From contig NZ_JAPWKD010000022.1 in assembly GCF_028283705.1 (NCBI RefSeq), positions 247,926-311,925 of the forward strand: a stretch of 64,000 nt of DNA, given 5' to 3'. This DNA comes from Pantoea sp. (GTDB taxonomy: Bacteria > Pseudomonadota > Gammaproteobacteria > Enterobacterales > Enterobacteriaceae). The first letter of the stretch is position 1. The number at the start of each line of letters is the position of its first letter. Shown piece by piece: positions 53,558-62,379 of this stretch. The position numbers and the translations under genes are program-made. The notes beneath the pieces are model-generated. The model ran no database searches and was not told the DNA's origin. It was given only the letters and a program-made list of their open reading frames with translations.

Positions 53558-54216
53558 TCTGCTGCTCCCAGCGTGTAGCCGACACCATGCACGGTGCGGA
53601 TAAACTGGCTGCCAAGTTTTTTGCGCAGATGGTGGATGTGGACTTCGACCGCATTACTGGAGACATCGTCTTCCCAGCTATAGAGCTTTTCCTCCAGCTG
53701 GTTACGCGTCAACACCCGACCAGGATTACGCAGGAATAACTCCAGCAGCGCCAGCTCGCGGCTTTTAAGCGTTACCGGCTCTCCGTCATACAGCACGCTA
53801 TGGCTGGCGGGGGACATCACTAGCTTGCCGTGGCGCAATTCAGGTTGAAACTGGCCATGCCGGCGGCGAATCAACGCCTGTAAACGTGCCGCCACTTCCG
53901 TCAGGGCAAAGGGTTTGCAGAGGTAATCATCAGCACCCAGCTGCAGACCCTGAACCCGCTGATCGAGCGCATCTCGTGCAGTCAGGATCAACACCGGCAC
54001 ATCCTGCCCCTGCTGACGCCACTGGCGCAGAATATCGAGTCCATCCCGTTCGGGCAGGGACAAATCAAGGATCACCGCATCCCAGGGGACAGATGCCAGC
54101 GCCTGAAATCCCGCATCACCGGAAACAAACCAGTCCACACTAAAACCGAGTTTGGTTAGGCCGACTTTCAGTCCATCGCCAATGATCCCGTCGTCCTCAA
54201 TCAATAAAATCCGCAT
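53554..54216 (-). CDS. qseB: Response regulator QseB (OmpR family)
   Basis: A 220-residue regulator. The receiver domain has E8-D9, the phosphoacceptor D51 in AVILDLSLPE and K102 in LCKPFALTEVAARL. The C-terminal winged helix has TLKSRELALLELFLRNPG and SNAVEVHIHHLRKKLG. ATG at 54216 follows AAGGAGG. It aligns with E. coli QseB throughout and sits with ygiW and qseC, as in E. coli, but beside kup. Confidence 0.92.
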   Translation of the reverse strand: MRILLIEDDGIIGDGLKVGLTKLGFSVDWFVSGDAGFQALASVPWDAVILDLSLPERDGLDILRQWRQQGQDVPVLILTARDALDQRVQGLQLGADDYLCKPFALTEVAARLQALIRRRHGQFQPELRHGKLVMSPASHSVLYDGEPVTLKSRELALLELFLRNPGRVLTRNQLEEKLYSWEDDVSSNAVEVHIHHLRKKLGSQFIRTVHGVGYTLGAAE

Positions 54217-54324
54217 ATAAAACCCTCCTTTTCTACTGGTGTTATACGAAGCAGAGTTGCGCATGTACAGGAGAAATAGCGACATTTTGGCCTGTTTTTC
54301 ACCAATTTTAATCAATTGTTCAGC

Positions 54325-54341
54325 CTTAAGATCCTGTTAAG
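54325..54341. promoter_or_regulatory. Direct-repeat operator of QseB/PmrA type in the ygiW-qseB gap
   Basis: CTTAAG (54325-54330) and GTTAAG (54336-54341) are separated by five bases, an 11-base period. This matches the YTTAAK-N5-YTTAAK box of PmrA and is close to sites reported for QseB. It lies about 60 bases before the ygiW start and 110 before qseB. Confidence 0.65.
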
Positions 54342-54400
54342 AACCTTATGGTGAAATAGCCTGCGTATCCCGCACATTTCATGGAAAAGAGGTGAATCAA

Positions 54401-54796
54401 ATGAAAAAGCATGCAGCACTTTTCGCGATCGTGGCGCTGGTTGCCACGCCGGTTCTGGCGGCACAACAGGGTGGGTTTGTTGATCCGAATGCGCCAGCCG
54501 TACCAAGCCAGGCTGGTGGCTTTCAGGCTGGTAACACCAGCGTAGTGACGGTGAAGCAGGCCGAAGAGATGAAGGACGATAGCTGGATCACCGTACGCGG
54601 CTCTCTGGAGAAGCAAATTGGCAAGGAGGATTACCTGTTCCGCGATGAGACCGGCAGCATGAAGGTCGAAATTGATCACAAGCACTGGAATGGGCAAACC
54701 CTTTCACCCAAAGATCGGGTGGAACTGACGGGTGAGCTGGATAAAGATTTCAACGCCATTGAACTGGATGTGAAACAGGTGAGAAAACTGCCGTAA
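54401..54796 (+). CDS. ygiW: YgiW/VisP family periplasmic OB-fold protein
   Basis: A 131-residue secreted protein. The signal peptide is about 1-20 (HAALFAIVALVATPVLA, cut before AQQGGF). The mature domain is a BOF-type OB fold with SWITVRGSLEKQIG, YLFRDETGSMKVEIDHKHW and DKDFNAIELDVKQV, close to E. coli YgiW, a stress-related protein. ATG at 54401 follows AGAGGTG; an in-frame GTG three codons upstream is less likely. It is divergent from qseBC. Confidence 0.9.
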   Translation: MKKHAALFAIVALVATPVLAAQQGGFVDPNAPAVPSQAGGFQAGNTSVVTVKQAEEMKDDSWITVRGSLEKQIGKEDYLFRDETGSMKVEIDHKHWNGQTLSPKDRVELTGELDKDFNAIELDVKQVRKLP

Positions 54797-54804
54797 CCTC
54801 CAGC

Positions 54805-54828
54805 AGGGGCTGCCGTGGCAGCCCCTTT
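54805..54828 (+). terminator. Terminator of ygiW
   Basis: AGGGGCTGCC (54805-54814) and GGCAGCCCCT (54817-54826) form a perfect ten-base stem with a tight two-base loop, followed by TTCC. It lies between convergent ygiW and the chitin-binding-type gene and may serve both. Confidence 0.75.
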
Positions 54829-54831
54829 CCG

Positions 54832-56265
54832 TTATTGCACCAGCCAGACGGAATGCTGTCCCGGTATGTTGCCCTGCGTCCAGTATGCCGCCTTATAGGT
54901 TTTGCCCTGATAAATGACGGTATCGCCGCCAGAATAGGCCATCGATGCTTTCCATTCTGTTATCTGCCCTGGATAGGCCAGTTTCCAGGCATCGTTGTAA
55001 CCGGGTCTGAATAGCGTCCAGTATTTCGCGACGTATTTGATCCCTTCATAGGTCACTTTGTCCCCTGCTACATACGGGGTACCCGCTTGCCATTCCGGAA
55101 ACTTGGTGCCCGGCTGCTCCGGCGTTGCCGGAGTTTCCGGTGCAGTGACGGTCATGGTCACGCGCTTCGTGTCTTGTTTGCCATTTTTGGTGACGGTTAA
55201 TTCATAGATGGCGGTACCGCTGGAATTTGCCGGGGCGAGAGCGCGAACTTTAGCCAGACTTGATTCGCTTACCCAGACACCACTTTCTTTTTCCTGCAAA
55301 AAGAATTTACCCCCACCACCCACGACTTTCCAACTGTATGAATCGGCATTTTTACTGCCGGAAGCATCCAGCTCGCGGACAATCGATCTATCAGGGGAAC
55401 TGGTGACGCTAAAATCGGCCGGAACCACCGCGACAGGCGCGTCTCCTGCGTTATCACCTGGGTTGTTGTTTCCGTCAAATGTTCCCCCGGCACTCATGAT
55501 GACTTCTGTCGGATACGTACCGGTCATGTCATAGGTTGCACAGGTATTGGGGTTCGAATCGGAGATATAGCTCTGCCAGGGGGTGGCGGTATCGGAATAC
55601 ACACCCGAGACGTCATTGTACTTAACAACAAAATTGGTACGTTGCGCGCAGGTGAGTTCTCCGTTCAAAAACCACTCAGCCCAGCCCAACAGGCTTGGTT
55701 GCAGATCTGACCAGCGGGCAGGTACGGACACAATACCGATGATGGTCTCTTGACCGGTAGTCTGATCGGTGACGGAACCTTGCCAGGTTGTCAGACTTTG
55801 CGCAGCATCCTGTCCGGTGCGTTTCACATTGAAGGTATATTTATGGCCAACTTCCCAGTCATAAGGAATATGGCAACTCATACCGGTATCGGGGTCGGTC
55901 GAATCTGCGCCGCGCTTACACGCTTCAACGTTACTTTGTGTGCCTTTGCCGAAAATGCTGAACAGTGCGGTTTTGCCATACTCACCATTTGGCTGGAGAC
56001 CAAAATAAAAAGCGCCTTCACTCATATACCAGCCCTGGTAAGCCCAGTACCAGGGGGGAGCTTCATTTGTCATCTCCTGCACTTCCATGCTTGCCGTCAA
56101 AGCGCTGAGCATTTTGCTGCTCTGCATGTTGGGATGGGTGCTGAAATGTACGTTCGGTGTGCGGGCTTTATCTCCCTGATCGTTATGCGCTTTTGCCACA
56201 GGCACATTGACGGTTAAGAGCGAGAGCGCAATCAAACTTCCGAGTGTTTTCACCTTGAAATTCAT
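54832..56265 (-). CDS. Secreted protein with DUF3472-like domain, PKD-like domain and two chitin-binding (CBM5/12) modules
   Basis: A 477-residue protein with a signal peptide of about 27 residues (LGSLIALSLLTVNVPVAKA). Residues about 60-270 resemble DUF3472-type domains (EAPPWYWAYQGWYMSEGAFY, FSIFGKG) and contain four cysteines. A PKD-like beta domain spans about 285-375 (RELDASGSKNADSYSWKV). Two aromatic-rich modules end the protein (WQAGTPYVAGDKVTYEGIKY; WKASMAYSGGDTVIYQGKTY). The modules suggest binding to chitin or similar polysaccharide. No catalytic motif is recognised. The second of two adjacent ATGs was chosen by AAGGA spacing. It appears to be a single-gene unit. Confidence 0.78.
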   Translation of the reverse strand: MNFKVKTLGSLIALSLLTVNVPVAKAHNDQGDKARTPNVHFSTHPNMQSSKMLSALTASMEVQEMTNEAPPWYWAYQGWYMSEGAFYFGLQPNGEYGKTALFSIFGKGTQSNVEACKRGADSTDPDTGMSCHIPYDWEVGHKYTFNVKRTGQDAAQSLTTWQGSVTDQTTGQETIIGIVSVPARWSDLQPSLLGWAEWFLNGELTCAQRTNFVVKYNDVSGVYSDTATPWQSYISDSNPNTCATYDMTGTYPTEVIMSAGGTFDGNNNPGDNAGDAPVAVVPADFSVTSSPDRSIVRELDASGSKNADSYSWKVVGGGGKFFLQEKESGVWVSESSLAKVRALAPANSSGTAIYELTVTKNGKQDTKRVTMTVTAPETPATPEQPGTKFPEWQAGTPYVAGDKVTYEGIKYVAKYWTLFRPGYNDAWKLAYPGQITEWKASMAYSGGDTVIYQGKTYKAAYWTQGNIPGQHSVWLVQ

Positions 56266-56477
56266 CATCGTCCTTTAGATAGATCCATCTTTATTTACAG
56301 CCAACGGATGGTTGTTAAGTATGGGGTTTTGTGCGAAATGACATATCCGGACACATCAGAAAACATAGTGACATAAGGTTAAGTAAGAAATTTCTTCTGA
56401 AAACCAGGGAAGTTCTTTAGTCGAAGGTAAAAGAACTCAGCTTTTCCCTGCGTAACTCAAATTTTCCCCGGTACAAG

Positions 56478-56569
56478 CGAAACGTTTCGATGGCGATCAC
56501 ATTTCCGTGATGTCGCCATTGAGTTGCGATGTACATTTTATACACTCCGGTCAGCGAAACGTTTCGCTG
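56478..56569. promoter_or_regulatory. Two RbsR operators upstream of rbsD
   Basis: CAGCGAAACGTTTCGCTG at 56552-56569 is a perfect 18-base palindrome and equals the E. coli RbsR operator core. A second copy, CGAAACGTTTCG, lies at 56478-56489, 77 bases away centre to centre. A TATACA hexamer at 56539-56544, a possible -10, lies just before the proximal operator. No good CRP site was seen. Confidence 0.88.
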
Positions 56570-56582
56570 TGGAGTGGAAGAA

Positions 56583-57002
56583 ATGAAGAAAGGTCGCTTG
56601 TTAAACGCTGAAATCTCTCATGTGATTGCCCGTCTGGGACACACGGATACGCTGACGATTGCTGATGCGGGGTTACCCATTCCGCTGGGGCCGCAACGTA
56701 TCGATCTGGCGCTGACGCCGGGTACGCCCGAGTTTTTACAGGTTGTTGAGGTGGTAACAGAAGAGATGCAGGTCGAAAGCGCTCTGATGGCGGAAGAGAT
56801 TAAGCAACACAATCCGCAACTCCACAGTGCACTGCTCGCCGTGCTCGAAGCCTTGCAACAGCACCAGGGAAATACCATTGCCGTTAGTTACATCAGTCAT
56901 GAACAGTTCAAACAACAGACTCAGCGTAGTCAGGCGGTCATTCGCAGCGGAGAGTGTTCTCCGTATGCGAATGTCATCCTGAACGCGGGCGTTACCTTCT
57001 GA
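56583..57002 (+). CDS. rbsD: D-ribose pyranase
   Basis: A 139-residue enzyme that interconverts the pyranose and furanose forms of ribose. It starts MKKGRLLNAEISHVIARLGH, with H20 as the family's catalytic histidine, and has DAGLPIP. The length equals E. coli RbsD. It is the first gene of rbsDACBK-R and lies 14 bases after the proximal operator. Confidence 0.96.
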   Translation: MKKGRLLNAEISHVIARLGHTDTLTIADAGLPIPLGPQRIDLALTPGTPEFLQVVEVVTEEMQVESALMAEEIKQHNPQLHSALLAVLEALQQHQGNTIAVSYISHEQFKQQTQRSQAVIRSGECSPYANVILNAGVTF

Positions 57003-57009
57003 GGTCGCT

Positions 57010-58518
57010 ATGCAACCGTTATTGCAACTCAAAGGGATTGAAAAGTCATTTCCCGGTGTGAAAGCCCTGAAGGGCGCATCGCTGTCGGTCATGCCTGGGC
57101 GTGTCATGGCGCTGGTCGGGGAAAACGGTGCCGGTAAATCCACCATGATGAAGGTGTTGACGGGTATCTACAGCATGGATGCGGGATCGCTACAGTGGCT
57201 GGGCCAGGAAACCACTTTCTCCGGGCCGAAAGCGTCACAGGAAGCTGGCATCGGCATTATTCATCAGGAACTGAATTTGATCCCGCAACTGACGGTCGCG
57301 GAGAACATCTTCCTTGGGCGTGAATTCGTTAACCGCTTTGGGCGCATCGAGTGGAAAAAGATGTATGCCGAAGCAGATACGCTGCTGCAACGCCTCAACC
57401 TGCGTTTCAACAGCCATAAGCTGGTGGGTGATTTGTCGATTGGTGATCAGCAGATGGTTGAGATCGCCAAAGTGCTCAGCTTTCAGTCACGAGTGATCAT
57501 TATGGATGAACCGACTGATGCGCTGACCGATACCGAAACGCTGTCGTTATTCCGCGTCATTAATGAACTGAAGGCGCAGGGCTGCGGCATTGTCTATATC
57601 TCCCACCGTATGAAAGAAATTTTCGAGATTTGCGATGACGTCACGGTGTTCCGTGATGGTCAGTTTATTGCCGAACGTACGGTCAGCGAACTCAGCGAAG
57701 AAAGCCTGATTGAGATGATGGTCGGGCGCAAGCTGGAAGAGCAATACCCGCATCTTGACCAGGCGCCAGGCGCGGTACGTTTGCAGGTGGAAAACCTGAG
57801 TGGCCCAGGGGTGCATGAAGTCAGCTTCACCCTGCGCAAAGGGGAAATCCTCGGCGTTTCTGGTCTGATGGGTGCGGGCCGTACCGAATTGATGAAGCTG
57901 CTATACGGCGCACTGCCACGTAGCGGCGGCAAGGTGATGCTTGATGGCCGTGAAGTCGTGACGCGCGCACCGCAGGATGGCCTGGCAAATGGCATCGTTT
58001 ATATCTCTGAAGATCGTAAACGCGATGGCCTGGTGTTGGGCATGTCGGTGAAAGAAAACATGTCGCTGACCGCATTGCGCTATTTCAGCCGTGGCAACGG
58101 TAGCCTGAAGCACGCTGAAGAACAGCTGGCAGTCGGCGATTTCATCCGCCTGTTCAACGTCAAAACCCCTTCAATGGAGCAGCCGATTGGCCTGCTTTCC
58201 GGGGGGAATCAGCAAAAAGTGGCGATTGCCCGTGGGCTGATGACGCGACCGAATGTGCTGATCCTTGATGAGCCGACGCGTGGCGTTGATGTTGGCGCCA
58301 AAAAAGAAATCTATCAGTTAATCAACCAGTTTAAAGCCGATGGGCTGAGCATCATTCTGGTGTCGTCTGAAATGCCGGAAGTGCTGGGCATGAGTGACCG
58401 CATTCTGGTGATGCATGAAGGCCATCTGAGTGGCGAATTTACCCGTGAGCAGGCTACCCAGGAATCCCTGATGGCAGCGGCAGTCGGTAAGCAACACAGC
58501 GAGGAGTTAGTTGTATGA
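57010..58518 (+). CDS. rbsA: Ribose ABC transporter ATP-binding protein
   Basis: A 502-residue protein with two ABC domains. The first has Walker A GENGAGKS, LSIGDQQMVEIAK and Walker B VIIMDEPTDALT. The second has a degenerate Walker A GLMGAGRT, signature LSGGNQQKVAIARG and LILDEPTRGVDVG. It energises ribose uptake. It overlaps rbsC by four bases. Confidence 0.97.
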   Translation: MQPLLQLKGIEKSFPGVKALKGASLSVMPGRVMALVGENGAGKSTMMKVLTGIYSMDAGSLQWLGQETTFSGPKASQEAGIGIIHQELNLIPQLTVAENIFLGREFVNRFGRIEWKKMYAEADTLLQRLNLRFNSHKLVGDLSIGDQQMVEIAKVLSFQSRVIIMDEPTDALTDTETLSLFRVINELKAQGCGIVYISHRMKEIFEICDDVTVFRDGQFIAERTVSELSEESLIEMMVGRKLEEQYPHLDQAPGAVRLQVENLSGPGVHEVSFTLRKGEILGVSGLMGAGRTELMKLLYGALPRSGGKVMLDGREVVTRAPQDGLANGIVYISEDRKRDGLVLGMSVKENMSLTALRYFSRGNGSLKHAEEQLAVGDFIRLFNVKTPSMEQPIGLLSGGNQQKVAIARGLMTRPNVLILDEPTRGVDVGAKKEIYQLINQFKADGLSIILVSSEMPEVLGMSDRILVMHEGHLSGEFTREQATQESLMAAAVGKQHSEELVV

Positions 58519-59486
58519 GTACCCAAACCTTACCCGCCAGCCGTCGCTGGTTCAGCAAAGCCTGGTTGCTGGAGCAGAAATCGCTGATAGCGCTGATTGT
58601 GCTGATTGCCGTGGTTGCCAGCCTCAGCCCGAATTTCTTTACCGTCGCCAACCTGTTCAACATTCTGCAGCAGACTTCGGTGAACGCCATCATGGCGGTG
58701 GGGATGACGTTGGTGATCCTGACGTCCGGCATTGATCTTTCGGTTGGCTCGCTGCTGGCGCTGACCGGTGCGGTTGCTGCCTCGATCGTCGGCCACGAAG
58801 TGAATGCGCTGGTGGCAGTCGTTGCTGCGCTGGCGCTTGGCGCGGTGATCGGCGGGGTTACCGGCACCATTGTGGCACGCGGCAAAGTGCAGGCATTTAT
58901 CGCCACGCTGGTGATGATGTTGCTGTTGCGCGGTGTCACCATGGTTTACACCGATGGCAGCCCAATCAATACCGGCTTTAGTGACAACGCCGATTTGTTT
59001 GGCTGGTTCGGTATTGGTCGCCCGCTGGGTATTCCGACGCCAGTATGGCTGATGGCAGTCGTATTTGGGCTTGCCTGGTACATGCTGCACCACACACGCC
59101 TGGGTCGTTATATCTATGCGCTGGGCGGCAACGAAGCGGCAACGCGTTTGTCCGGGATTAATGTTAACCGCGTCAAAATCATTGTTTATTCACTGTGCGG
59201 CATGCTGGCTGCGCTGGCGGGCACCATCGAGGTGGCGCGCCTGTCATCAGCACAGCCAACTGCGGGTACCGGTTATGAACTGGATGCGATCGCCGCTGTT
59301 GTTCTGGGCGGAACCAGCCTGGCGGGCGGTAAAGGTCGCATTATGGGGACGCTGATCGGGGCACTGATTCTCGGCTTCCTCAACAATGGACTCAATCTGT
59401 TGGGCGTCTCCTCTTACTACCAAATGATTGTTAAAGCAGTCGTCATTCTGCTGGCAGTGCTGGTGGATAACAAAAGCAGTAAATAA
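58515..59486 (+). CDS. rbsC: Ribose ABC transporter permease
   Basis: A 323-residue inner-membrane permease. Hydrophobic segments are throughout; LTSGIDLSVGSLLALTG and GTGYELDAIAAVVLGGTSLAGGKG (cited by the segments GYELDAIAAVVLGG and SLAGGKGR) are signatures of the sugar branch of ABC permeases. The start overlaps the end of rbsA. Confidence 0.96.
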   Translation: MSTQTLPASRRWFSKAWLLEQKSLIALIVLIAVVASLSPNFFTVANLFNILQQTSVNAIMAVGMTLVILTSGIDLSVGSLLALTGAVAASIVGHEVNALVAVVAALALGAVIGGVTGTIVARGKVQAFIATLVMMLLLRGVTMVYTDGSPINTGFSDNADLFGWFGIGRPLGIPTPVWLMAVVFGLAWYMLHHTRLGRYIYALGGNEAATRLSGINVNRVKIIVYSLCGMLAALAGTIEVARLSSAQPTAGTGYELDAIAAVVLGGTSLAGGKGRIMGTLIGALILGFLNNGLNLLGVSSYYQMIVKAVVILLAVLVDNKSSK

Positions 59487-59512
59487 CTCTGACCTTCACA
59501 CAGGATTCATTA

Positions 59513-60388
59513 ATGAAAAAGTTAACCGCATTGGCCGTCATTCTTGGCGCCACTCTGAGTGCCAGCGCGATGGCGAAGGATACTATCGCTCTGGTTGTTT
59601 CGACGCTGAACAACCCATTCTTTGTTGCGCTGAAAGATGGCGCACAGAAAGAAGCTGACAAACTGGGTTATAACCTGGTAGTGCTGGATTCGCAGAACAA
59701 CCCGGCGAAAGAACTGGCGAACGTGCAGGACCTCACCGTTCGTGGTACTAAGCTGCTGCTGATCAACCCAACCGATTCTGACGCCGTGGGCAATGCCGTG
59801 AAGATGGCCAACCAGGCAAATATTCCGGTTATCACCCTTGACCGCGTGGCGGCACAGGGCACTGTGGTCAGCCACGTCGCGTCTGATAACCGCTTTGGCG
59901 GTAAGATGGCAGGTGACTTTATTGCGAAGAAAGTCGGTGACGGCGCGAAAATCATCGAATTGCAGGGCATTGCCGGTACCTCAGCAGCGCGTGAGCGTGG
60001 TGATGGTTTTAAACAGGCTGCCGATGCACACAAATTCAATATTCTTGCCAGCCAGCCGGCTGATTTTGACCGTACTAAAGGCCTGAACGTGATGCAGAAC
60101 CTGCTGCAGGCGCATCCAGATGTGCAGGCGGTGTTCGCGCAGAACGATGAAATGGCATTGGGCGCACTGCGTGCATTGCAGACCGCCGGTAAAACCGACG
60201 TGGTGGTGGTGGGCTTTGATGGCACCGCAGACGGTGTGAAAGCCGTTGAAGCGGGCAAACTGACCGCCACTGTCGCACAGATGCCTGATAAGATTGGTAT
60301 CATCGGCGTAGAGACTGCGGATAAAGTATTGAAAGGTGAAAAAGTGCAGTCGATCAATCCGGTCGATCTGAAACTGGTTACCAAATAA
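59513..60388 (+). CDS. rbsB: D-ribose-binding periplasmic protein
   Basis: A 291-residue periplasmic binding protein. The signal peptide is about 1-21 (KLTALAVILGATLSASAMA). The mature protein begins KDTIALVVSTLNNPFFVALK and has NPTDSDAVGNAV, TSAARERGDGFKQA and FAQNDEMALGALRAL, which line the ribose site. It also serves as a chemotaxis ligand carrier in relatives. Confidence 0.96.
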   Translation: MKKLTALAVILGATLSASAMAKDTIALVVSTLNNPFFVALKDGAQKEADKLGYNLVVLDSQNNPAKELANVQDLTVRGTKLLLINPTDSDAVGNAVKMANQANIPVITLDRVAAQGTVVSHVASDNRFGGKMAGDFIAKKVGDGAKIIELQGIAGTSAARERGDGFKQAADAHKFNILASQPADFDRTKGLNVMQNLLQAHPDVQAVFAQNDEMALGALRALQTAGKTDVVVVGFDGTADGVKAVEAGKLTATVAQMPDKIGIIGVETADKVLKGEKVQSINPVDLKLVTK

Positions 60389-60411
60389 CACGCGAAGAAA
60401 AGCAGGGCAAC

Positions 60412-60431
60412 GCGCCACCGTTGGGTGGCGC
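60412..60431 (+). other. Stem-loop between rbsB and rbsK
   Basis: GCGCCACC and GGTGGCGC pair around a four-base loop, 23 bases after rbsB. There is no U-run. It is likely an mRNA-stabilising or partial-termination hairpin that keeps the binding protein more abundant than the kinase. Confidence 0.5.
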
Positions 60432-60452
60432 ACTCTTGATGGATCACTCCCT

Positions 60453-61382
60453 ATGAGCAAAAGCGCAAAACTGGCCGTACTCGGCAGCATCAATGCCGAT
60501 CACATCCTCAATCTCGCCCACTTCCCACGTCCGGGCGAAACGGTGATCGGGAAACAGTATCAGGTTGCCTTTGGCGGTAAAGGGGCTAATCAGGCGGTAG
60601 CGGCCGGACGAGCCGGTGCCGATATCGCCTTTATTGCCTGCGTTGGTGCAGATGACATTGGCGAACGCATTCGTCAGCAGCTGCAGCAGGACCGTATCGA
60701 TACCGCTCCGGTAGAAACCGTGGCGGAAGAAGCCACTGGTGTGGCAATGATCTTCGTAAATGGCGAAGGTGAAAATAATATCGGCATTTATTCTGGTGCC
60801 AACGCGGCATTAACACCGGCCTGCGTGGCGCGTCATCAACAGGTTATCGCAGACGCGGACGCGTTGTTGATGCAACTGGAATCCCCACTGGAAAGCGTGC
60901 TGGCAGCGGCGAAAATTGCCAAAGCGCAGCAGACGCAGGTGATACTCAATCCGGCCCCGGCGACGCAGCTTTCCGATGAACTGCTTCGGCTAATCGATAT
61001 CATCACCCCGAATGAAACTGAAGCAGAGATTCTGACCGGCATCGCGGTAAAAAGTGATGAAGATGCCGCACGTGCCGCCGCAGCGTTGCATGCCAAAGGT
61101 ATTCAAACCGTGTTGATTACGCTGGGACGCCGCGGTGTCTGGCTGAGTGAGCAGGGCGATGGTGTGCGCATTCCGGGCTTCAGCGTGCAGGCTGTGGATA
61201 CCATCGCTGCAGGCGATACCTTTAACGGTGCTTTTATTACTGCCCGTCTCGAAGGTGTTGCGATGCATGATGCGGTACGTTTTGCCCATGCGGCAGCGGC
61301 GATAGCCGTTACCCGTCCTGGTGCGCAGCCCTCGGTACCGTGGCGTACTGAGATTGATGCCTTCCTGCAACAACAGGGATAA
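60453..61382 (+). CDS. rbsK: Ribokinase
   Basis: A 309-residue PfkB-family kinase making ribose 5-phosphate. Motifs are VLGSINADHILNL, AFGGKGANQAVAAGRAGA and the catalytic VDTIAAGDTFNGA. It has no N-terminal extension, in contrast to the kinase fusion at 6876-8075. The rbsR start follows after four bases. Confidence 0.97.
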   Translation: MSKSAKLAVLGSINADHILNLAHFPRPGETVIGKQYQVAFGGKGANQAVAAGRAGADIAFIACVGADDIGERIRQQLQQDRIDTAPVETVAEEATGVAMIFVNGEGENNIGIYSGANAALTPACVARHQQVIADADALLMQLESPLESVLAAAKIAKAQQTQVILNPAPATQLSDELLRLIDIITPNETEAEILTGIAVKSDEDAARAAAALHAKGIQTVLITLGRRGVWLSEQGDGVRIPGFSVQAVDTIAAGDTFNGAFITARLEGVAMHDAVRFAHAAAAIAVTRPGAQPSVPWRTEIDAFLQQQG

Positions 61383-61386
61383 GCGC

Positions 61387-62379
61387 TTGGCTACCATGAA
61401 AGATGTCGCCCGCCTGGCGGGCGTCTCAACCTCCACTGTTTCGCATGTCATTAATAACAATCGCTTTGTCAGCGAGCAGGTGCGCGAAAAGGTGGAGCAG
61501 GCCATTCGCACGCTTAATTACGCTCCCTCCGCGCTGGCGCGCAGCCTCAAAATCAATCAGACACGCACCATTGGTATGTTATTGACGGCCAGCAGCAACC
61601 CCTTCTATTCGGAAGTGGTGCGCGGTGTGGAGAATAGCTGCTATGAGCGAGGCTATAGTTTGATTCTGTGCAATACCGAAGGGGATGAGGAGCGCATGAA
61701 TCGCAGCCTGGAAACGCTGTTGCAGAAGCGCGTTGATGGCCTGCTGATTATGTGTACCGAAACTCATCTGCCGTCGGCAGATATCCTGAATCGTTATCCG
61801 TCGATTCCGATGGTGATGATGGACTGGGCACCCTTTGAAGGACGTGGCGACATTATTCAGGATAACGCGCTGTTAGGCGGCGAGCTGGCGACGCAGCATC
61901 TGATCGATCGTGGCTATCGCCGTATCGCCTGCATTGCCGGTCCGCAGGATAAAACACCGGCGCGGCTGCGTCTGGATGGCTTCCATAAAGCCATGTCTGG
62001 CAGCGGATTGCCGGTATTGCCGGGGTATGTGGTTGACAGTGATTTTGAGTTTCAGGGTGGTTTTAATGCCATGAACCAGCTGCTGACCCTGGACCCACTG
62101 CCGGAGGCGGTATTTACCAGCAACGATGCGATGGCGGTCGGCGTTTATCACGCGCTGTTCCAGGCCGGGTTGCGTGTGCCGCAGGATATCGCCGTGATGG
62201 GATACGATAACATTGAACTGTCGCGTTATCTGACACCGCCGCTGAGTACCATCCATCAACCGAAAGATGAGTTGGGTGAACTGGCGATTGATACGCTGAT
62301 TCATCGTATGAGCGATCCCGACGCCAGTCAGCAAACGCTGGTCCTGACGCCGGAGCTGGTGGAGCGAGGTTCGGTTTAA
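61387..62379 (+). CDS. rbsR: Ribose operon repressor RbsR (LacI family)
   Basis: A 330-residue repressor. The HTH is MKDVARLAGVSTSTVSHVIN with hinge helix YAPSALARSLK, followed by a periplasmic-binding-protein-like ribose domain. Translation is taken from TTG at 61387 (Leu-Ala-Thr-Met), as in E. coli, which gives the same length; the ATG three codons later is an alternative. It probably binds the two palindromes at 56478-56569. Confidence 0.95.
   Translation: MATMKDVARLAGVSTSTVSHVINNNRFVSEQVREKVEQAIRTLNYAPSALARSLKINQTRTIGMLLTASSNPFYSEVVRGVENSCYERGYSLILCNTEGDEERMNRSLETLLQKRVDGLLIMCTETHLPSADILNRYPSIPMVMMDWAPFEGRGDIIQDNALLGGELATQHLIDRGYRRIACIAGPQDKTPARLRLDGFHKAMSGSGLPVLPGYVVDSDFEFQGGFNAMNQLLTLDPLPEAVFTSNDAMAVGVYHALFQAGLRVPQDIAVMGYDNIELSRYLTPPLSTIHQPKDELGELAIDTLIHRMSDPDASQQTLVLTPELVERGSV

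Noticed and set aside
56491..56516. Inverted-repeat sequence between the two RbsR operators as a possible CRP site
   Set aside because: The half-sites are TCACA then GTGA, the inverse of the CRP pattern TGTGA-N6-TCACA, so no CRP site was called.
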